From Serratia ureilytica (lineage in GTDB: Bacteria > Pseudomonadota > Gammaproteobacteria > Enterobacterales > Enterobacteriaceae), in contig NZ_JABXOF010000020.1 of assembly GCF_013375155.1 (NCBI RefSeq), positions 1-47,764 on the forward strand: a DNA stretch of 47,764 nucleotides. Reading direction: 5' to 3'. Positions 15,312 to 23,191 of the stretch are shown here, one piece after another. Positions within the stretch are counted from its first letter, which is position 1. The number at the start of each line of letters is the position of its first letter. The position numbers and the translations under genes are program-made. A model generated the notes under the pieces. It made no database searches. It was not told the DNA's origin and was given only the letters and a program-made list of their open reading frames with translations.

Positions 15312-15353
15312 TGTACAAAACAGATAATGACACAGAGTAATGTTTTGTACAAT
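15312..15353 (-). promoter_or_regulatory. Promoter and dyad operator of the SprT-like gene
   Basis: TGTACAAAACA (15312-15322) and TGTTTTGTACA (15341-15351) are perfect 11-bp inverted arms, 18 bases apart. On the minus strand TTGTAC and CATTAT make a -35/-10 pair with 17-bp spacing; one arm covers the -35 and the other lies just after the -10. This is a typical repressor arrangement. Confidence 0.65.
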
Positions 15354-15498
15354 ACATTTTGCTATCATTATTAAAGCTTACGCCCTGGGCTGGGTGTTGA
15401 TTTACTATCATTATTATGTGCATCGAGGCGCTGCAGCGAGTTGATTTGATAGCTTTAAAGGAGCATTTCATTATGTAATGCCCTCTAACCTATCCCAT

Positions 15499-15526
15499 TT
15501 GACTACATTTTGATTTGCGTTATTCT
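15499..15526 (+). promoter_or_regulatory. Promoter of a candidate small RNA
   Basis: TTGACT (15499-15504) and TATTCT (15521-15526), 16-bp spacing, are close to the sigma-70 consensus and face a terminator about 130-150 bases downstream. Confidence 0.5.
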
Positions 15527-15532
15527 ATTGGA

Positions 15533-15680
15533 GCTGAGCTTACTCAGCTGGATGAAGCAGACAGATTTACCCTGTCATCCCGCTACCAGCTTCCGTTGGT
15601 CAGGCCAAGTCCGGTAAAGGCGATTCTGAATACCAGAGAACGCTCTGGCGAAACCCACCTCAAGGTGGGTTTTGTTATTT
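15533..15680 (+). ncRNA. Candidate small RNA
   Basis: A consensus-like promoter is followed by about 140 bases that lack a convincing gene (the one rightward frame runs through the terminator and has no family signature) and end in a strong terminator. Internal inverted segments such as GAGCTGAGCTTACTCAGCT and CCAGAGAACGCTCTGG suggest a folded RNA. Its target or role is unknown. Confidence 0.4.
15652..15680 (+). terminator. Intrinsic terminator
   Basis: AACCCACCT-CA-AGGTGGGTT followed by TTGTTATTTT. Confidence 0.8.
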
Positions 15681-15702
15681 TGGGTACACCGATCGCAAGT
15701 CA

Positions 15703-15742
15703 GGGATATATCCGATATACGTCGGACATATCTCATATCTAA
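15703..15742. promoter_or_regulatory. TATATC/GATATA-type dyad
   Basis: ATATATCCGATATACG followed by TCGGACATATCTCATATC forms an imperfect dyad centred near 15720, upstream of the 109-residue gene. Confidence 0.4.
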
Positions 15743-15785
15743 GGTTGTTCTGTCTTTATGAGCTTGTGCTATGATTTAGCTGTAC

Positions 15786-16115
15786 ATGCATACAGTGGTT
15801 ATCATTATCATGAAAGACGGCTACAACCCTTTTCAAACGACCGGCATCAACTTCTTCCGGCACTGCGATGAGATGATCCAGGTTGTCTACCTGGGCGCGT
15901 TTCTGGAACGTATAGAACCCGGTGCTTTAATTTTCTTTCAACGCCTCGACGGCCTGTTCTGGATGGGGCGGGTATGGCCTGAGCTGTTTTGGTTTGAGCT
16001 CGAAAAGCCCATCACAGTCATGGAAGGGCTGACATTTCTTTCCCAGCAGCACTACATGCGGATACTTCACGAGAAGGAAGGGGATTTTGTTCATCAGCAT
16101 GAACTCCCCTTTTAG
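15786..16115 (+). CDS. Hypothetical protein
   Basis: A 109-residue soluble protein rich in aromatic residues (FFRHCDEMIQVVYLGAFLER, LFWMGRVWPELFWFELEK). I do not recognise its family. A -10-like TATGAT at 15770-15775 is just upstream. Neither ATG has a good ribosome site; the second (15810) leaves 101 residues and a 27-base leader and may be the true start. TATATC/GATATA dyads lie on both sides. Confidence 0.55.
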   Translation: MHTVVIIIMKDGYNPFQTTGINFFRHCDEMIQVVYLGAFLERIEPGALIFFQRLDGLFWMGRVWPELFWFELEKPITVMEGLTFLSQQHYMRILHEKEGDFVHQHELPF

Positions 16116-16116
16116 A

Positions 16117-16150
16117 TATATATCAGACATATTGATATATCTGATATATA
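16117..16150. promoter_or_regulatory. TATATC/GATATA-type dyad
   Basis: TATATATCAG (16117-16126) and CTGATATATA (16141-16150) are perfect 10-bp inverted arms, between two convergent genes where a promoter is not expected. This favours a protein-binding site over a simple operator. Confidence 0.5.
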
Positions 16151-16151
16151 G

Positions 16152-16334
16152 TCAATCGAGAGCTACCTTGCTTGAAGGGGCTGGCTTCGCCTTTGTTGCT
16201 CGATGGCTCAAGAACAAGAACAACAATGAGATCCCAACCCCTACCCACTTATCGGGATAAGATGAAAACAGGGAGATAAAGAAAAGCCATCCATAGATGG
16301 AATACAGGGCGATTCTCGCAAAGATATTATCCAT
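16152..16334 (-). CDS. Small two-span membrane protein
   Basis: A 60-residue protein with hydrophobic segments at about residues 6-23 and 29-43 and a basic, Ser-rich tail (RATKAKPAPSSK). GAGG lies before the ATG. Function unknown. Confidence 0.6.
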   Translation of the reverse strand: MDNIFARIALYSIYGWLFFISLFSSYPDKWVGVGISLLFLFLSHRATKAKPAPSSKVALD

Positions 16335-16423
16335 AGGTTCCTCAGTTCGTTAAAAACACACGAAGCCTGAATGTACAAAAAAACATCGGCAATAACAACG
16401 CGCACACATCAATATGCACGGAA

Positions 16424-16457
16424 TATGTCTGATATATTGATATATCGGATATATCTT
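16424..16457. promoter_or_regulatory. TATATC/GATATA-type dyads upstream of the YjeJ-like gene
   Basis: ATGTCTGATATATT and GATATATCGGATATATC follow each other in the control region of the next gene. Confidence 0.45.
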
Positions 16458-16536
16458 TTACTTGTCTTAACAGTTGCTGCATTTTTGCTCCCCCAGGTGC
16501 TACCATTGGTCAACGTTAACCGATAAGGAAAAGAGC

Positions 16537-17394
16537 ATGGAAAACAGAGTGATTGGGTTAATCACTGGCGCTATCAAGAGTGAAGGGCAATTCCTGGCAC
16601 TGGCAACAAAAGTGCGTCTCGAAGATGGAAGGGATGAGGTGTTGTACTTTGCATTCCCGAAACTTAAAGGTCTGTTGTTTACCCTGCAAACCAAACTGGG
16701 CTTGATGCAAGAAAGCGGCACCTTTAACACGGCACAGACCAGCCAGGAAACCGATCAGGAGCAAGCCCGGTATCGCCAGCAGGCCATGACGTTCACCGAC
16801 GAGGAACTTAGCACACCCGACGCCCAGAAAGGGGTAGTGTCGATTTCAACGTTACCCGGAGAGGGGTTTATCACTCTGGATATCGCACGCATAGACGGCC
16901 AACGTGTCAGCTTCGCTATTCCTGATGCCGCCATTGAAATCTTTACTGGCTATATCCTGCATACGCTAAAAGCCGCTGGCGGCGATGCACTTATGTCGCA
17001 CGCTATCTCAAACCTGGACTTCATGGGGCTTTACTCGGTGGAATACGGCTCGAACGGGGAGCTGGACTACGAATTTTACAATCAAGATCCGTGGCAGATG
17101 AGCGCACTGAAGCACCACATGGCGATCTTGTATACCGTCAAGAACGGCACCAGGCAGGAAGTCAAATGTGCGGCCATCGTGAAGACGTCCATACCAAGCG
17201 GGACGCCGGAAACGCTCGATATGGCTAAACGCGTCTCAGACGCGCACCCTCGCCTAGCCGCATACCAACACAAATTCGACACCATTCACACCCACCTCCT
17301 ACATAATCCATCCGATCAACCGATGGAGCTGGACGCGGCGCTTGATGTGTTGTCGCGGTTATACCTTCGTCATGCCTCCGCAGGTAACGCTTAA
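16537..17394 (+). CDS. YjeJ-like protein
   Basis: A 285-residue soluble protein. The N-terminus (GLITGAIKSEGQFLALATKV, VLYFAFPKLKGLLFTLQTKL) resembles the YjeJ family of enterobacteria and their plasmids as I remember it; the function of that family is not known to me. The start has AAGGA seven bases before ATG; an earlier in-frame ATG (16474) has no ribosome site. It is flanked on both sides by TATATC/GATATA dyads, suggesting shared control with parA. Confidence 0.6.
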   Translation: MENRVIGLITGAIKSEGQFLALATKVRLEDGRDEVLYFAFPKLKGLLFTLQTKLGLMQESGTFNTAQTSQETDQEQARYRQQAMTFTDEELSTPDAQKGVVSISTLPGEGFITLDIARIDGQRVSFAIPDAAIEIFTGYILHTLKAAGGDALMSHAISNLDFMGLYSVEYGSNGELDYEFYNQDPWQMSALKHHMAILYTVKNGTRQEVKCAAIVKTSIPSGTPETLDMAKRVSDAHPRLAAYQHKFDTIHTHLLHNPSDQPMELDAALDVLSRLYLRHASAGNA

Positions 17395-17395
17395 G

Positions 17396-17465
17396 CATAT
17401 ATCTGATATATTACTATTGACATACATCGGATATATTCCATTCAAAATATATCCGATACATCACC
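17396..17465. promoter_or_regulatory. Cluster of TATATC/GATATA-type dyads
   Basis: ATATATCTGATATATT, CATCGGATATATTCC and AATATATCCGATACATC occur within 70 bases between the convergent yjeJ-like and resD-like genes. No promoter would be expected here. Confidence 0.5.
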
Positions 17466-17478
17466 TAGATAATATGTG

Positions 17479-18261
17479 TTATATATCTTTGATGCTCATC
17501 AGCGCCATCGCGTCTTCCGGCTGCATCGAGAACGTCAACCCCAGGTCGCGCGTCACATCCAGGGCAAATATCTTGGTATAGACTTCCGTACTCTCGATAC
17601 GCTGATGTCCCATCAGCGCCTGCACCTTCTTGATATGAACGCCGTTCAGCAACAGATGCACCGCGTAGCTGTGCCGGAACGTCTTCGGCACGATAGGGCG
17701 TACCGAGAAAGTTACCCCGTCACGCTCAGCACGACCAACAGCCGCCTTTAACCAGTTACGCGGGGTTTCACTGCTCTTGAATCCCCAGATCGGCGTTGCT
17801 CGCCGCGTCATCAGCTTGAACGTCGCAATATACTCCTGCACCCGCCGGACATAGGCCACATCCGGCAACGGCACCGCGCGCAGCGGTGGCAGCTTCTCTT
17901 CCTCTTTCTGGCTTTCCAGGGAAGGGCGGCCAACACGCCGCCGGGGTGCCTGGCGCTGCTTGAGGGTGCGCAAGCGAACAAAGGGCATCAGCTGATCGTG
18001 GAAGAAAAAATCGTTCGGGGTCAGCGCAGCGGCTTCGTTCGGACGTGCGCCGGTGTTCCACAACGTCTCGAAGAAAAGCCGCTGATGCATGTCGGGAAGA
18101 TAGGAAAGCAGAACGGCCACTTCCGGGGCGAGCAGATAGAGCGGCAGATCCAGACCGGCGGCGATCGCCACTTCGCGTAAGCGAACGGCGTGCTCAAACC
18201 CCCACATCGGGGTGATTGCGCTACGCGAATTCTGCAAAACGGCGGGGGGTAGAATACTCAA
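17479..18261 (-). CDS. ResD-like tyrosine recombinase
   Basis: A 260-residue recombinase lacking the long N-terminal domain of XerC. Catalytic region: Arg in WNTGARPNEAAALTP, second Arg and His in PKTFRHSYAVHLLLNG, then ALMGHQRIESTEVYTKIF with the nucleophilic Tyr. The usual first His of the HxxR motif is Lys (KTFR), a change tolerated in some family members. The N-terminus (LQNSRSAITPMWGFEHAVRL) matches the F-plasmid resolvase ResD as I recall it. It should convert plasmid multimers to monomers at a site probably in the adjacent 335-bp gap. Confidence 0.82.
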   Translation of the reverse strand: MSILPPAVLQNSRSAITPMWGFEHAVRLREVAIAAGLDLPLYLLAPEVAVLLSYLPDMHQRLFFETLWNTGARPNEAAALTPNDFFFHDQLMPFVRLRTLKQRQAPRRRVGRPSLESQKEEEKLPPLRAVPLPDVAYVRRVQEYIATFKLMTRRATPIWGFKSSETPRNWLKAAVGRAERDGVTFSVRPIVPKTFRHSYAVHLLLNGVHIKKVQALMGHQRIESTEVYTKIFALDVTRDLGLTFSMQPEDAMALMSIKDI

Positions 18262-18597
18262 TTTTTCAATCTCCGCAATCTGGTCACTATTGCATCACCC
18301 GGTCATCAAAATCGATTGCCGGTCGCTGGTGTGGGTTAATTGTGGCAGAAGGACGGGAGTAGGGCGATGGGAAAAATTCGGTGATCGGTCAGAATGGGAT
18401 TTGGGGAGTTTCCTGACATATGCCAGAAAAACCCAATATAGCCAGGAGGGAAGCCGGGCGAACGGGACGCCCGTCGCCGTTGCCCGGCAGTATCAGCGGT
18501 GTGCAGGCACTTGATACCACAGGGATTATAACGCGTAAGGCCAGGGGAGGGGAGCGATTGGGCTCTTTGCCGGTAAAGCCCAATTGGCGCGGCACTA
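18262..18597. other. Probable resolution site region next to resD-like gene
   Basis: This GC-rich 335-bp gap has no supported gene. It contains nested inverted repeats: GCCGGGC (18453) with GCCCGGC (18482) enclosing ACGGG/CCCGT, and ATTGGGCT (18557) with AGCCCAAT (18577). In F, ResD acts at a site beside its gene, so this is the best candidate. Confidence 0.5.
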
Positions 18598-18849
18598 TCA
18601 AAAGGGATCGCCCTGTGAGGGGAGTGATACACCAATCAGCCGAAGGATAAGGCCACGCCACCCTTTGTTAGCCTGCTGGTTTATCTTATAAAGTTTATTT
18701 CGTTCTTTTATGATCTTTTCCCATTCGGAACATAACGTTATATCATCGAGATCGGTTATGTGTTTAACTTCACCATTAAACACAACCGTGTTAATACCAT
18801 TTCCAATATTCATCATCTTATCCAGTAATATAGCCGTTGTAAAACTCAC
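18598..18849 (-). CDS. Hypothetical protein at the end of a small-gene cluster
   Basis: An 83-residue protein. Residues 20-60 are charged (VKHITDLDDITLCSEWEKII, KERNKLYKI); the C-terminal end is basic and hydrophobic (KGWRGLILRLIGVSL). Its GTG start overlaps the stop of the preceding gene (GTGA), so it is probably translated by coupling. Function unknown. Confidence 0.5.
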   Translation of the reverse strand: MSFTTAILLDKMMNIGNGINTVVFNGEVKHITDLDDITLCSEWEKIIKERNKLYKINQQANKGWRGLILRLIGVSLPSQGDPF

Positions 18850-19016
18850 TTTAACTTAGAGACGAGTGTTTTCATAATAATCATGCAAACAATCAATATA
18901 ACTGAAACAATCCCAAGACCAGCAATAAAAAAATTATAAGGTTCAGATAAGTACAATGCACGAAGTGTCATTAACAAGAACATAAAAAGTAAAAAAATCA
19001 GTGCCGTATAGCTCAT
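18846..19016 (-). CDS. 56-residue two-span membrane protein
   Basis: The frame begins MSYTALIFLLFMFLLMTL and ends KTLVSKLK, with two long hydrophobic segments (residues 4-19 and 29-48). GGAAGAGG stands before the ATG, and the stop overlaps the next start. Function unknown. Confidence 0.55.
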   Translation of the reverse strand: MSYTALIFLLFMFLLMTLRALYLSEPYNFFIAGLGIVSVILIVCMIIMKTLVSKLK

Positions 19017-19041
19017 AGTTAAACCTCTTCCTTATGTAACA

Positions 19042-19200
19042 CTATCTTTTTATTGGATAATGCTTGTCTTGCGTTCTTCTCTCTTGTTCAAGGTTCTTTG
19101 TTTTGTTGCTAACTTTTCTTTGCAGCAACAAGTACACAATATACACCAAAGGCATTAAAAACAAAAACACCGGTAAAATCCACATATCAATGTTTTCCAT
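19042..19200 (-). CDS. 52-residue single-span membrane protein
   Basis: The frame begins MENIDMWILPVFLFLMPL; one membrane segment (residues 7-26) precedes a strongly charged tail (NLEQERRTQDKHY). AAAGGA lies before the ATG. It starts two bases past the stop of the gene upstream, indicating one transcript. Function unknown. Confidence 0.55.
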   Translation of the reverse strand: MENIDMWILPVFLFLMPLVYIVYLLLQRKVSNKTKNLEQERRTQDKHYPIKR

Positions 19201-19201
19201 G

Positions 19202-19489
19202 TTAATTCCTTTCTCTCATAGCAAATATCAACATACATATAAACAGCATAAACAAGGCGGCGAGTGTTGAACCATATACAATCGCCAAAGCTAGCTGCGG
19301 ATTTCCGCTCCACAGCTCTTGATCATGATAGATACCGACTGATGACATAGCGGACAATACAAGGTAAGAAAGGAAACATAAAAATGATGCGGCATTACGC
19401 TTTAGATAAAGAATAGTGATTAGGTAAAGCACGAACAGGATAGGCACTGATAAAACGACTGCCTGAGAAAAAAATTGTTGTATTTGCAT
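19202..19489 (-). CDS. Three-span membrane protein
   Basis: A 95-residue protein with hydrophobic segments at about residues 10-27, 33-48 and 68-90. AAAGGGA is upstream of the ATG used; a TTG two codons earlier is less likely. Part of the same leftward cluster. No family recognised. Confidence 0.6.
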   Translation of the reverse strand: MQIQQFFSQAVVLSVPILFVLYLITILYLKRNAASFLCFLSYLVLSAMSSVGIYHDQELWSGNPQLALAIVYGSTLAALFMLFICMLIFAMRERN

Positions 19490-19501
19490 CGTCAATTCCC
19501 T

Positions 19502-19753
19502 TTAGGAAGCAAACAAATAGTTTACACCAAAAACATAAATCGCCGTGACTCCGAACATAAACCCATATAAAGAGATCCAATAGATCGGAGGCTCATCATA
19601 TACATCTCTAGAAATGATGGCTTCTAGCGTCAAAATCAAGTAAGCGATAAACATAGCTGCGTACATGTTAAAGCTTTCACGCCAGAACGTGAACCATATC
19701 CAGGGAACCGCTACAATAAGAGCCCCCAGAAAAATAAGTCGAGACAAAAACAT
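19502..19753 (-). CDS. Three-span membrane protein with operator-like promoter
   Basis: An 83-residue protein with hydrophobic segments at residues 3-22, 27-44 and 58-80. GGAGG precedes the ATG. About 35 bases further upstream is one of the five copies of the ACATC/GATGT-type dyad (19788-19803), so this gene and the small genes after it may share control with the small genes at 42.6-44.1 kb. Confidence 0.6.
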   Translation of the reverse strand: MFLSRLIFLGALIVAVPWIWFTFWRESFNMYAAMFIAYLILTLEAIISRDVYDEPPIYWISLYGFMFGVTAIYVFGVNYLFAS

Positions 19754-19787
19754 AAAAACCTCCTTTTTCGAATCACAAAGATGATGA

Positions 19788-19803
19788 TACATCGTTTGAT
19801 ATC
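19788..19803 (-). promoter_or_regulatory. Shared promoter dyad, copy 1
   Basis: TACATCGTTTGATATC on the plus strand; on the minus strand GATATCAAACGATGTA runs into TATCAT, a -10-like box, in front of the 83-residue membrane protein. See the other copies at 42868, 43164, 43810 and 44140. Confidence 0.6.
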
Positions 19804-19808
19804 TTGAT

Positions 19809-20024
19809 TCAACTTATTCCTTTATGCATATCATCAAATTTCTCTTTGAATTTGACAACTTCATTATAGCAAAACTTCCTTTTGCGCCATGCAGCATTAT
19901 GGATACAGAGGGGGAGTTGAAGCCCTTCAAAAACACCATCACTTTTGAAAGCAAAAACCAATTCTCCTTCGTCAACGCCTAAGAGCGCTGCGAATTGAGC
20001 CGTGTCTAGGGTTAGTCTTGTCAT
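19809..20024 (-). CDS. Hypothetical protein
   Basis: A 71-residue soluble protein. The N-terminus (TLDTAQFAALLGVDEGELVF) looks like a short helix-turn-helix and the C-terminus is charged (VVKFKEKFDDMHK). It may be a small DNA-binding protein. No clear ribosome site is visible before the ATG. Confidence 0.45.
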   Translation of the reverse strand: MTRLTLDTAQFAALLGVDEGELVFAFKSDGVFEGLQLPLCIHNAAWRKRKFCYNEVVKFKEKFDDMHKGIS

Positions 20025-20075
20025 AGAAGGTACCGGGATTATGGGATGTAGCCGCCAGGCGGCTTTCTGTTACCC

Positions 20076-20194
20076 ACGAACTCCACAATCGCCCCTGATA
20101 GCCTTGCACCGGCTATCAGGGCGCTCCCGTTCGCGGAGGTGGCTGGTTGGCCTCTCCGCTTCACTGGCTTCGCTCATGTGGATTTGTGGATAAC
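20076..20194 (+). repeat. 119-bp inverted repeat, left copy, with DnaA box
   Basis: These 119 bases occur inverted at 25268-25386 with a single mismatch. The unit contains CTGATAGCC/GGCTATCAG, a 9-bp hairpin with a TTGCA-type loop, and a consensus DnaA box (TGTGGATAA, 20185-20193). The pair brackets hha, hns, topB, two unknown genes, an Mrr-like gene and an RHH gene. Confidence 0.88.
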
Positions 20195-20304
20195 AGGTGG
20201 TGATAGCATTTAAGCTGGCTGCAGCTGCTGACCAGGCGTAAAAATGGTATCAAAAAAGGGTTCGACCGCTGGTCGGCCGCCGATAGGATGATAGTAAAGT
20301 GGGG

Positions 20305-20508
20305 CTACTTCACGTACTTCCAGGCAGACGCCGGGACTTTATCGAATATGCGTCCAACCGCCAGTTCTGCTTTGCGGTGATCATACGCCCCGAGGAAAAA
20401 CGCCACATCATTATCATCGACCTTATCCCGCATATGTTCATACATGCGCTCTAACGTATCGATGTTACTTGCCTTGCGGAACTTGAAGAGAAAGGATTGT
20501 TTTCCCAT
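20305..20508 (-). CDS. hha: Hha/YmoA-family nucleoid modulator
   Basis: A 67-residue protein matching Hha throughout: FRKASNIDTLERMYEHM (Hha: LRRCQTIDTLERVIEKN as I recall), NDVAFFLGAYDHRKAEL (Hha: NELAVFYSAADHRLAEL) and KVPASAWKYVK. Hha binds H-NS oligomers and strengthens silencing of foreign and plasmid genes. It lies directly downstream of the plasmid hns gene, separated by a terminator, which suits a partner pair limiting the cost of the plasmid and controlling transfer. Confidence 0.93.
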   Translation of the reverse strand: MGKQSFLFKFRKASNIDTLERMYEHMRDKVDDNDVAFFLGAYDHRKAELAVGRIFDKVPASAWKYVK

Positions 20509-20516
20509 ATGCTCAC

Positions 20517-20551
20517 CAAAAAAAAATCCGACACACCGGGATGTGTCGGAT
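20517..20551 (-). terminator. Terminator between hns and hha
   Basis: On the minus strand ATCCGACACA-TCCCGG-TGTGTCGGAT is followed by a run of T. It lies after hns and directly before the hha ribosome site, so hha is expressed only by read-through or from a promoter very close by. Confidence 0.8.
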
Positions 20552-20579
20552 ATATATCATTACATATATTATCGAGTTA

Positions 20580-21017
20580 TCACTGATTTTGTAATGGGAT
20601 CAAGAAGCTGTCCAGCGACTTACCCTGATCCAAGGCATCTTGAATTGGTCGCGGTTTACGGCCAACGCCTGACCAGTAATGCATTGCACCGTCTTGCTCA
20701 TATTGATATTTAGGTGCGCGTTTTACGCCGGTTTTTGATTTCTTGCTCGAACTGCCTGATGATTCAATACCCAACAGCTCACTAGGGTCAAAACCTTCTG
20801 ATTGGATCAGCTGAAGCAGTTCAAGGCGTTTCGTTTCACGCTCTGCGCGCTCTTTCTTTTCACGCTCAGCATCTTCACGTCGTTCGTCGATTACAATGTT
20901 CAGTTTTTCTTGCATTTCGATCAACAGATCGAAGTCAGTTTCACGTGCAAACGCGCGTACTGAACGGATGTTAGACAAAAGACCTCTAACTTTGGTGTAA
21001 GTGTCATTCTCGCTCAT
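20580..21017 (-). CDS. hns: H-NS-family nucleoid protein
   Basis: A 145-residue H-NS homologue. The N-terminal oligomerisation helices (LLSNIRSVRAFARETDFDLL) are followed by a charged coiled coil (REDAEREKKERAERETKRLE), a linker with Ser/Lys, and the C-terminal DNA-binding domain YWSGVGRKPRPIQDALDQG, KSLDSFLI. The AT-hook-like GRKPRP replaces the GRTPAV of chromosomal H-NS. The ATG overlaps the topB stop (TGATG), indicating coupling. Plasmid H-NS proteins lessen disturbance of host silencing and repress transfer genes. Confidence 0.92.
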   Translation of the reverse strand: MSENDTYTKVRGLLSNIRSVRAFARETDFDLLIEMQEKLNIVIDERREDAEREKKERAERETKRLELLQLIQSEGFDPSELLGIESSGSSSKKSKTGVKRAPKYQYEQDGAMHYWSGVGRKPRPIQDALDQGKSLDSFLIPLQNQ

Positions 21018-23167
21018 CACTTCCCCTTAGATTTTTTAGAAAACTCGAAGCCCAGCTTACCTGTAGCTTTATCCTGCAACACCAGAATGGCGTCGAACTT
21101 TTTACCCGCACTACTGGTGAAACCTTTAATCTCGCTTGATTTGCCTTTCTTGAGGATGGTTTCAACCTGATTTGTTGTCAACTTTTTCTGAGCTACCGTT
21201 GACCAGATTTTAAAATCACACCCCGTACAGGCAAAGAGTTTTGGGCGAACCATGATCTCGTTATCGCAGTTCGGGCATTTCTCGGTGAGTCGAGGGATTT
21301 TACCTTCTTCCCTTTTCTCGCCTTTAATTTCGCCTACATTAACGTCTTTAAGTTGCTCAGTCAAAAATTCATATAAATCGTTTACGAACTGATCAACAGT
21401 TAAGGAACCCTCAGCAATCTGCAATTGTTGCTCAAACCAAAGTGCGGTCATATCAGGCTGCGTTGCCACTTCCGGCAACGCATCGAAAAGCGCCAAACCG
21501 GTGTCGGTGGGGATCAACTTCCCTTTTTCAACAGTGATAAAGTTGCGTTTCTTCAACGTCTCAATAATCGTGGCGCGGGTTGCCTCAGTACCGATAGAAC
21601 CGTGAGCCTGATCGTTGTCCTTGTCCTTTTCTTTAAGCAGCTTCTTAATCTCGGGATTATCAACAAAATCAGCGATGCGTGTCATCGCCGAGATTAAACT
21701 GGCTTCATCAAAAAGTTTTGGCGGTGTGGTTTCTTTCTGCTGAACAGCAGTTGAATCGCAATTCCCATCCTGGCCGACCTGCAATTGGCTGACGGTTTCA
21801 AAAGCCGTTTCAACCGTGTCGTCCTCTCCCACTTCTTTCGGCTCTTTCAAATACGCCTCAAAGCCCGGATGCACGTCCTTAATCGCTCGGTAGGTGAAGG
21901 TATGGCCGTTAGCTTCAATGCGCCCTGTAGCCTCCTGGAAGCGCTTAGGCGGCATGAATTGAATAAGGTACTGCTTGGCTATGGCCGTATAAACATGCCG
22001 CTCATCGACGCTCAGTTTGTCCAGGTCAGGGACGTTATCAGTCGGAATGATTGCCGTATGTGCTGTGACCTTGCTACTGTTAAACGCCTTGCTCTTGCGG
22101 GTGGTGTCTACATCAGCATCAGCAAAAGCGGGACTGGCTTTCAATGCGGCCACCACGTCCGGGGCTTCGGTAAACTGCTCATCGGACAAATAGGCGCAAT
22201 CAGAGCGGTTATAGGTGATCGCCTTGAATTTCTCACGTAATCCCTGCGTGACTTCAAGCGTTCGAGCGGCAGACATGCCGTGATCGCGGTTCATTTTCTG
22301 CTGTAGCTTGCTCAGATTAAACGGCAGCTTTGGCGCGGTTTCTTTGTCCTTAACCGATGCGTCAACCACTCGCGCCGCTTTACCGTTCACCGCTGCGGCC
22401 AGCTCGTCCACATAGCTTTTCTGGAGTACATGCCCTTTTTCATCAACCGGGGCGTCTTCCGGGAATTGCAGGCGCGCAGTCAGGCTACCGGCACCGAATG
22501 TAAACGAGCCATCGAGCATGTAGTAATAGGACTTACTGTGCGCCTTATTAGCACGCCAGCGCCGAACGATGAGCCCCAGGGTTGGCGTTTGGACACGACC
22601 AACCGACAGCACACCACGATAACCCTGGGATTGCGCCTCGATACTGTATGCACGGGTTGAACTTAAACCGTAAATCTCATCCCCGACGCTGCGGGAAAGC
22701 GCCTTGAGGTAATCACCGTGAAACTCTTTGTTGTCACGCAAATCAGCCAACGCTTTTTTAACGCCTTTATCGGTGTTGTCGTTAATCAACACGCGCTTTA
22801 CCGGCTTATCGCAGCCGCTATAAATCAACAGCTCATCAACTAATAGTTGCCCTTCGTCGTCCGGGTCGCCAGCGTGAACGATGACGTCAGCTTGTTTAAT
22901 CAAGTCGAGCACTTTGGTTACATGCTCAACCTTATCCGGCGCAATTTCATATTGCGGGGGGTAAAGTTTTAAAGGTAAATCTTCTTTGTTCCATTGTTTA
23001 TACGCCGGGTTATACACTTCCGGCTGCACCGTTTGTAAAACATGACCGAACAACCAGGACACTTTATCGTTACCGCAATCAATATATGCGCCTTTATGGC
23101 TACCTCCGCCCAGGGCGGCGGCAATGTCTTTAGCTACAGCTGGTTTTTCTGCAATAAAAAGTCTCAT
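21017..23167 (-). CDS. topB: DNA topoisomerase III
   Basis: A 716-residue type IA topoisomerase. TOPRIM domain at the N-terminus: RLFIAEKPAVAKDIAAALGG and HAGDPDDEGQLLVDELL (metal-binding DxDxE). The catalytic Tyr is in AITYNRSDCAYLSDEQF. SVGRVQTPTLGLIV and GIGTEATRATIIETL-type blocks (here SIGTEATRATIIETLKKR) are conserved. One C-terminal zinc finger: CPNCDNEIMV with CTGCDFKIW. TopB decatenates replicating or transferred DNA; IncX plasmids often carry it beside hns. Confidence 0.94.
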   Translation of the reverse strand: MRLFIAEKPAVAKDIAAALGGGSHKGAYIDCGNDKVSWLFGHVLQTVQPEVYNPAYKQWNKEDLPLKLYPPQYEIAPDKVEHVTKVLDLIKQADVIVHAGDPDDEGQLLVDELLIYSGCDKPVKRVLINDNTDKGVKKALADLRDNKEFHGDYLKALSRSVGDEIYGLSSTRAYSIEAQSQGYRGVLSVGRVQTPTLGLIVRRWRANKAHSKSYYYMLDGSFTFGAGSLTARLQFPEDAPVDEKGHVLQKSYVDELAAAVNGKAARVVDASVKDKETAPKLPFNLSKLQQKMNRDHGMSAARTLEVTQGLREKFKAITYNRSDCAYLSDEQFTEAPDVVAALKASPAFADADVDTTRKSKAFNSSKVTAHTAIIPTDNVPDLDKLSVDERHVYTAIAKQYLIQFMPPKRFQEATGRIEANGHTFTYRAIKDVHPGFEAYLKEPKEVGEDDTVETAFETVSQLQVGQDGNCDSTAVQQKETTPPKLFDEASLISAMTRIADFVDNPEIKKLLKEKDKDNDQAHGSIGTEATRATIIETLKKRNFITVEKGKLIPTDTGLALFDALPEVATQPDMTALWFEQQLQIAEGSLTVDQFVNDLYEFLTEQLKDVNVGEIKGEKREEGKIPRLTEKCPNCDNEIMVRPKLFACTGCDFKIWSTVAQKKLTTNQVETILKKGKSSEIKGFTSSAGKKFDAILVLQDKATGKLGFEFSKKSKGK

Positions 23168-23191
23168 TTGTTATTCCTAGATTATAATCGT

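Noticed and set aside
20002..20193. Similar short frames in the two 119-bp repeats
   Set aside because: The frames agree only inside the repeat and have different, unrelated ends; the shared part is the non-coding repeat.
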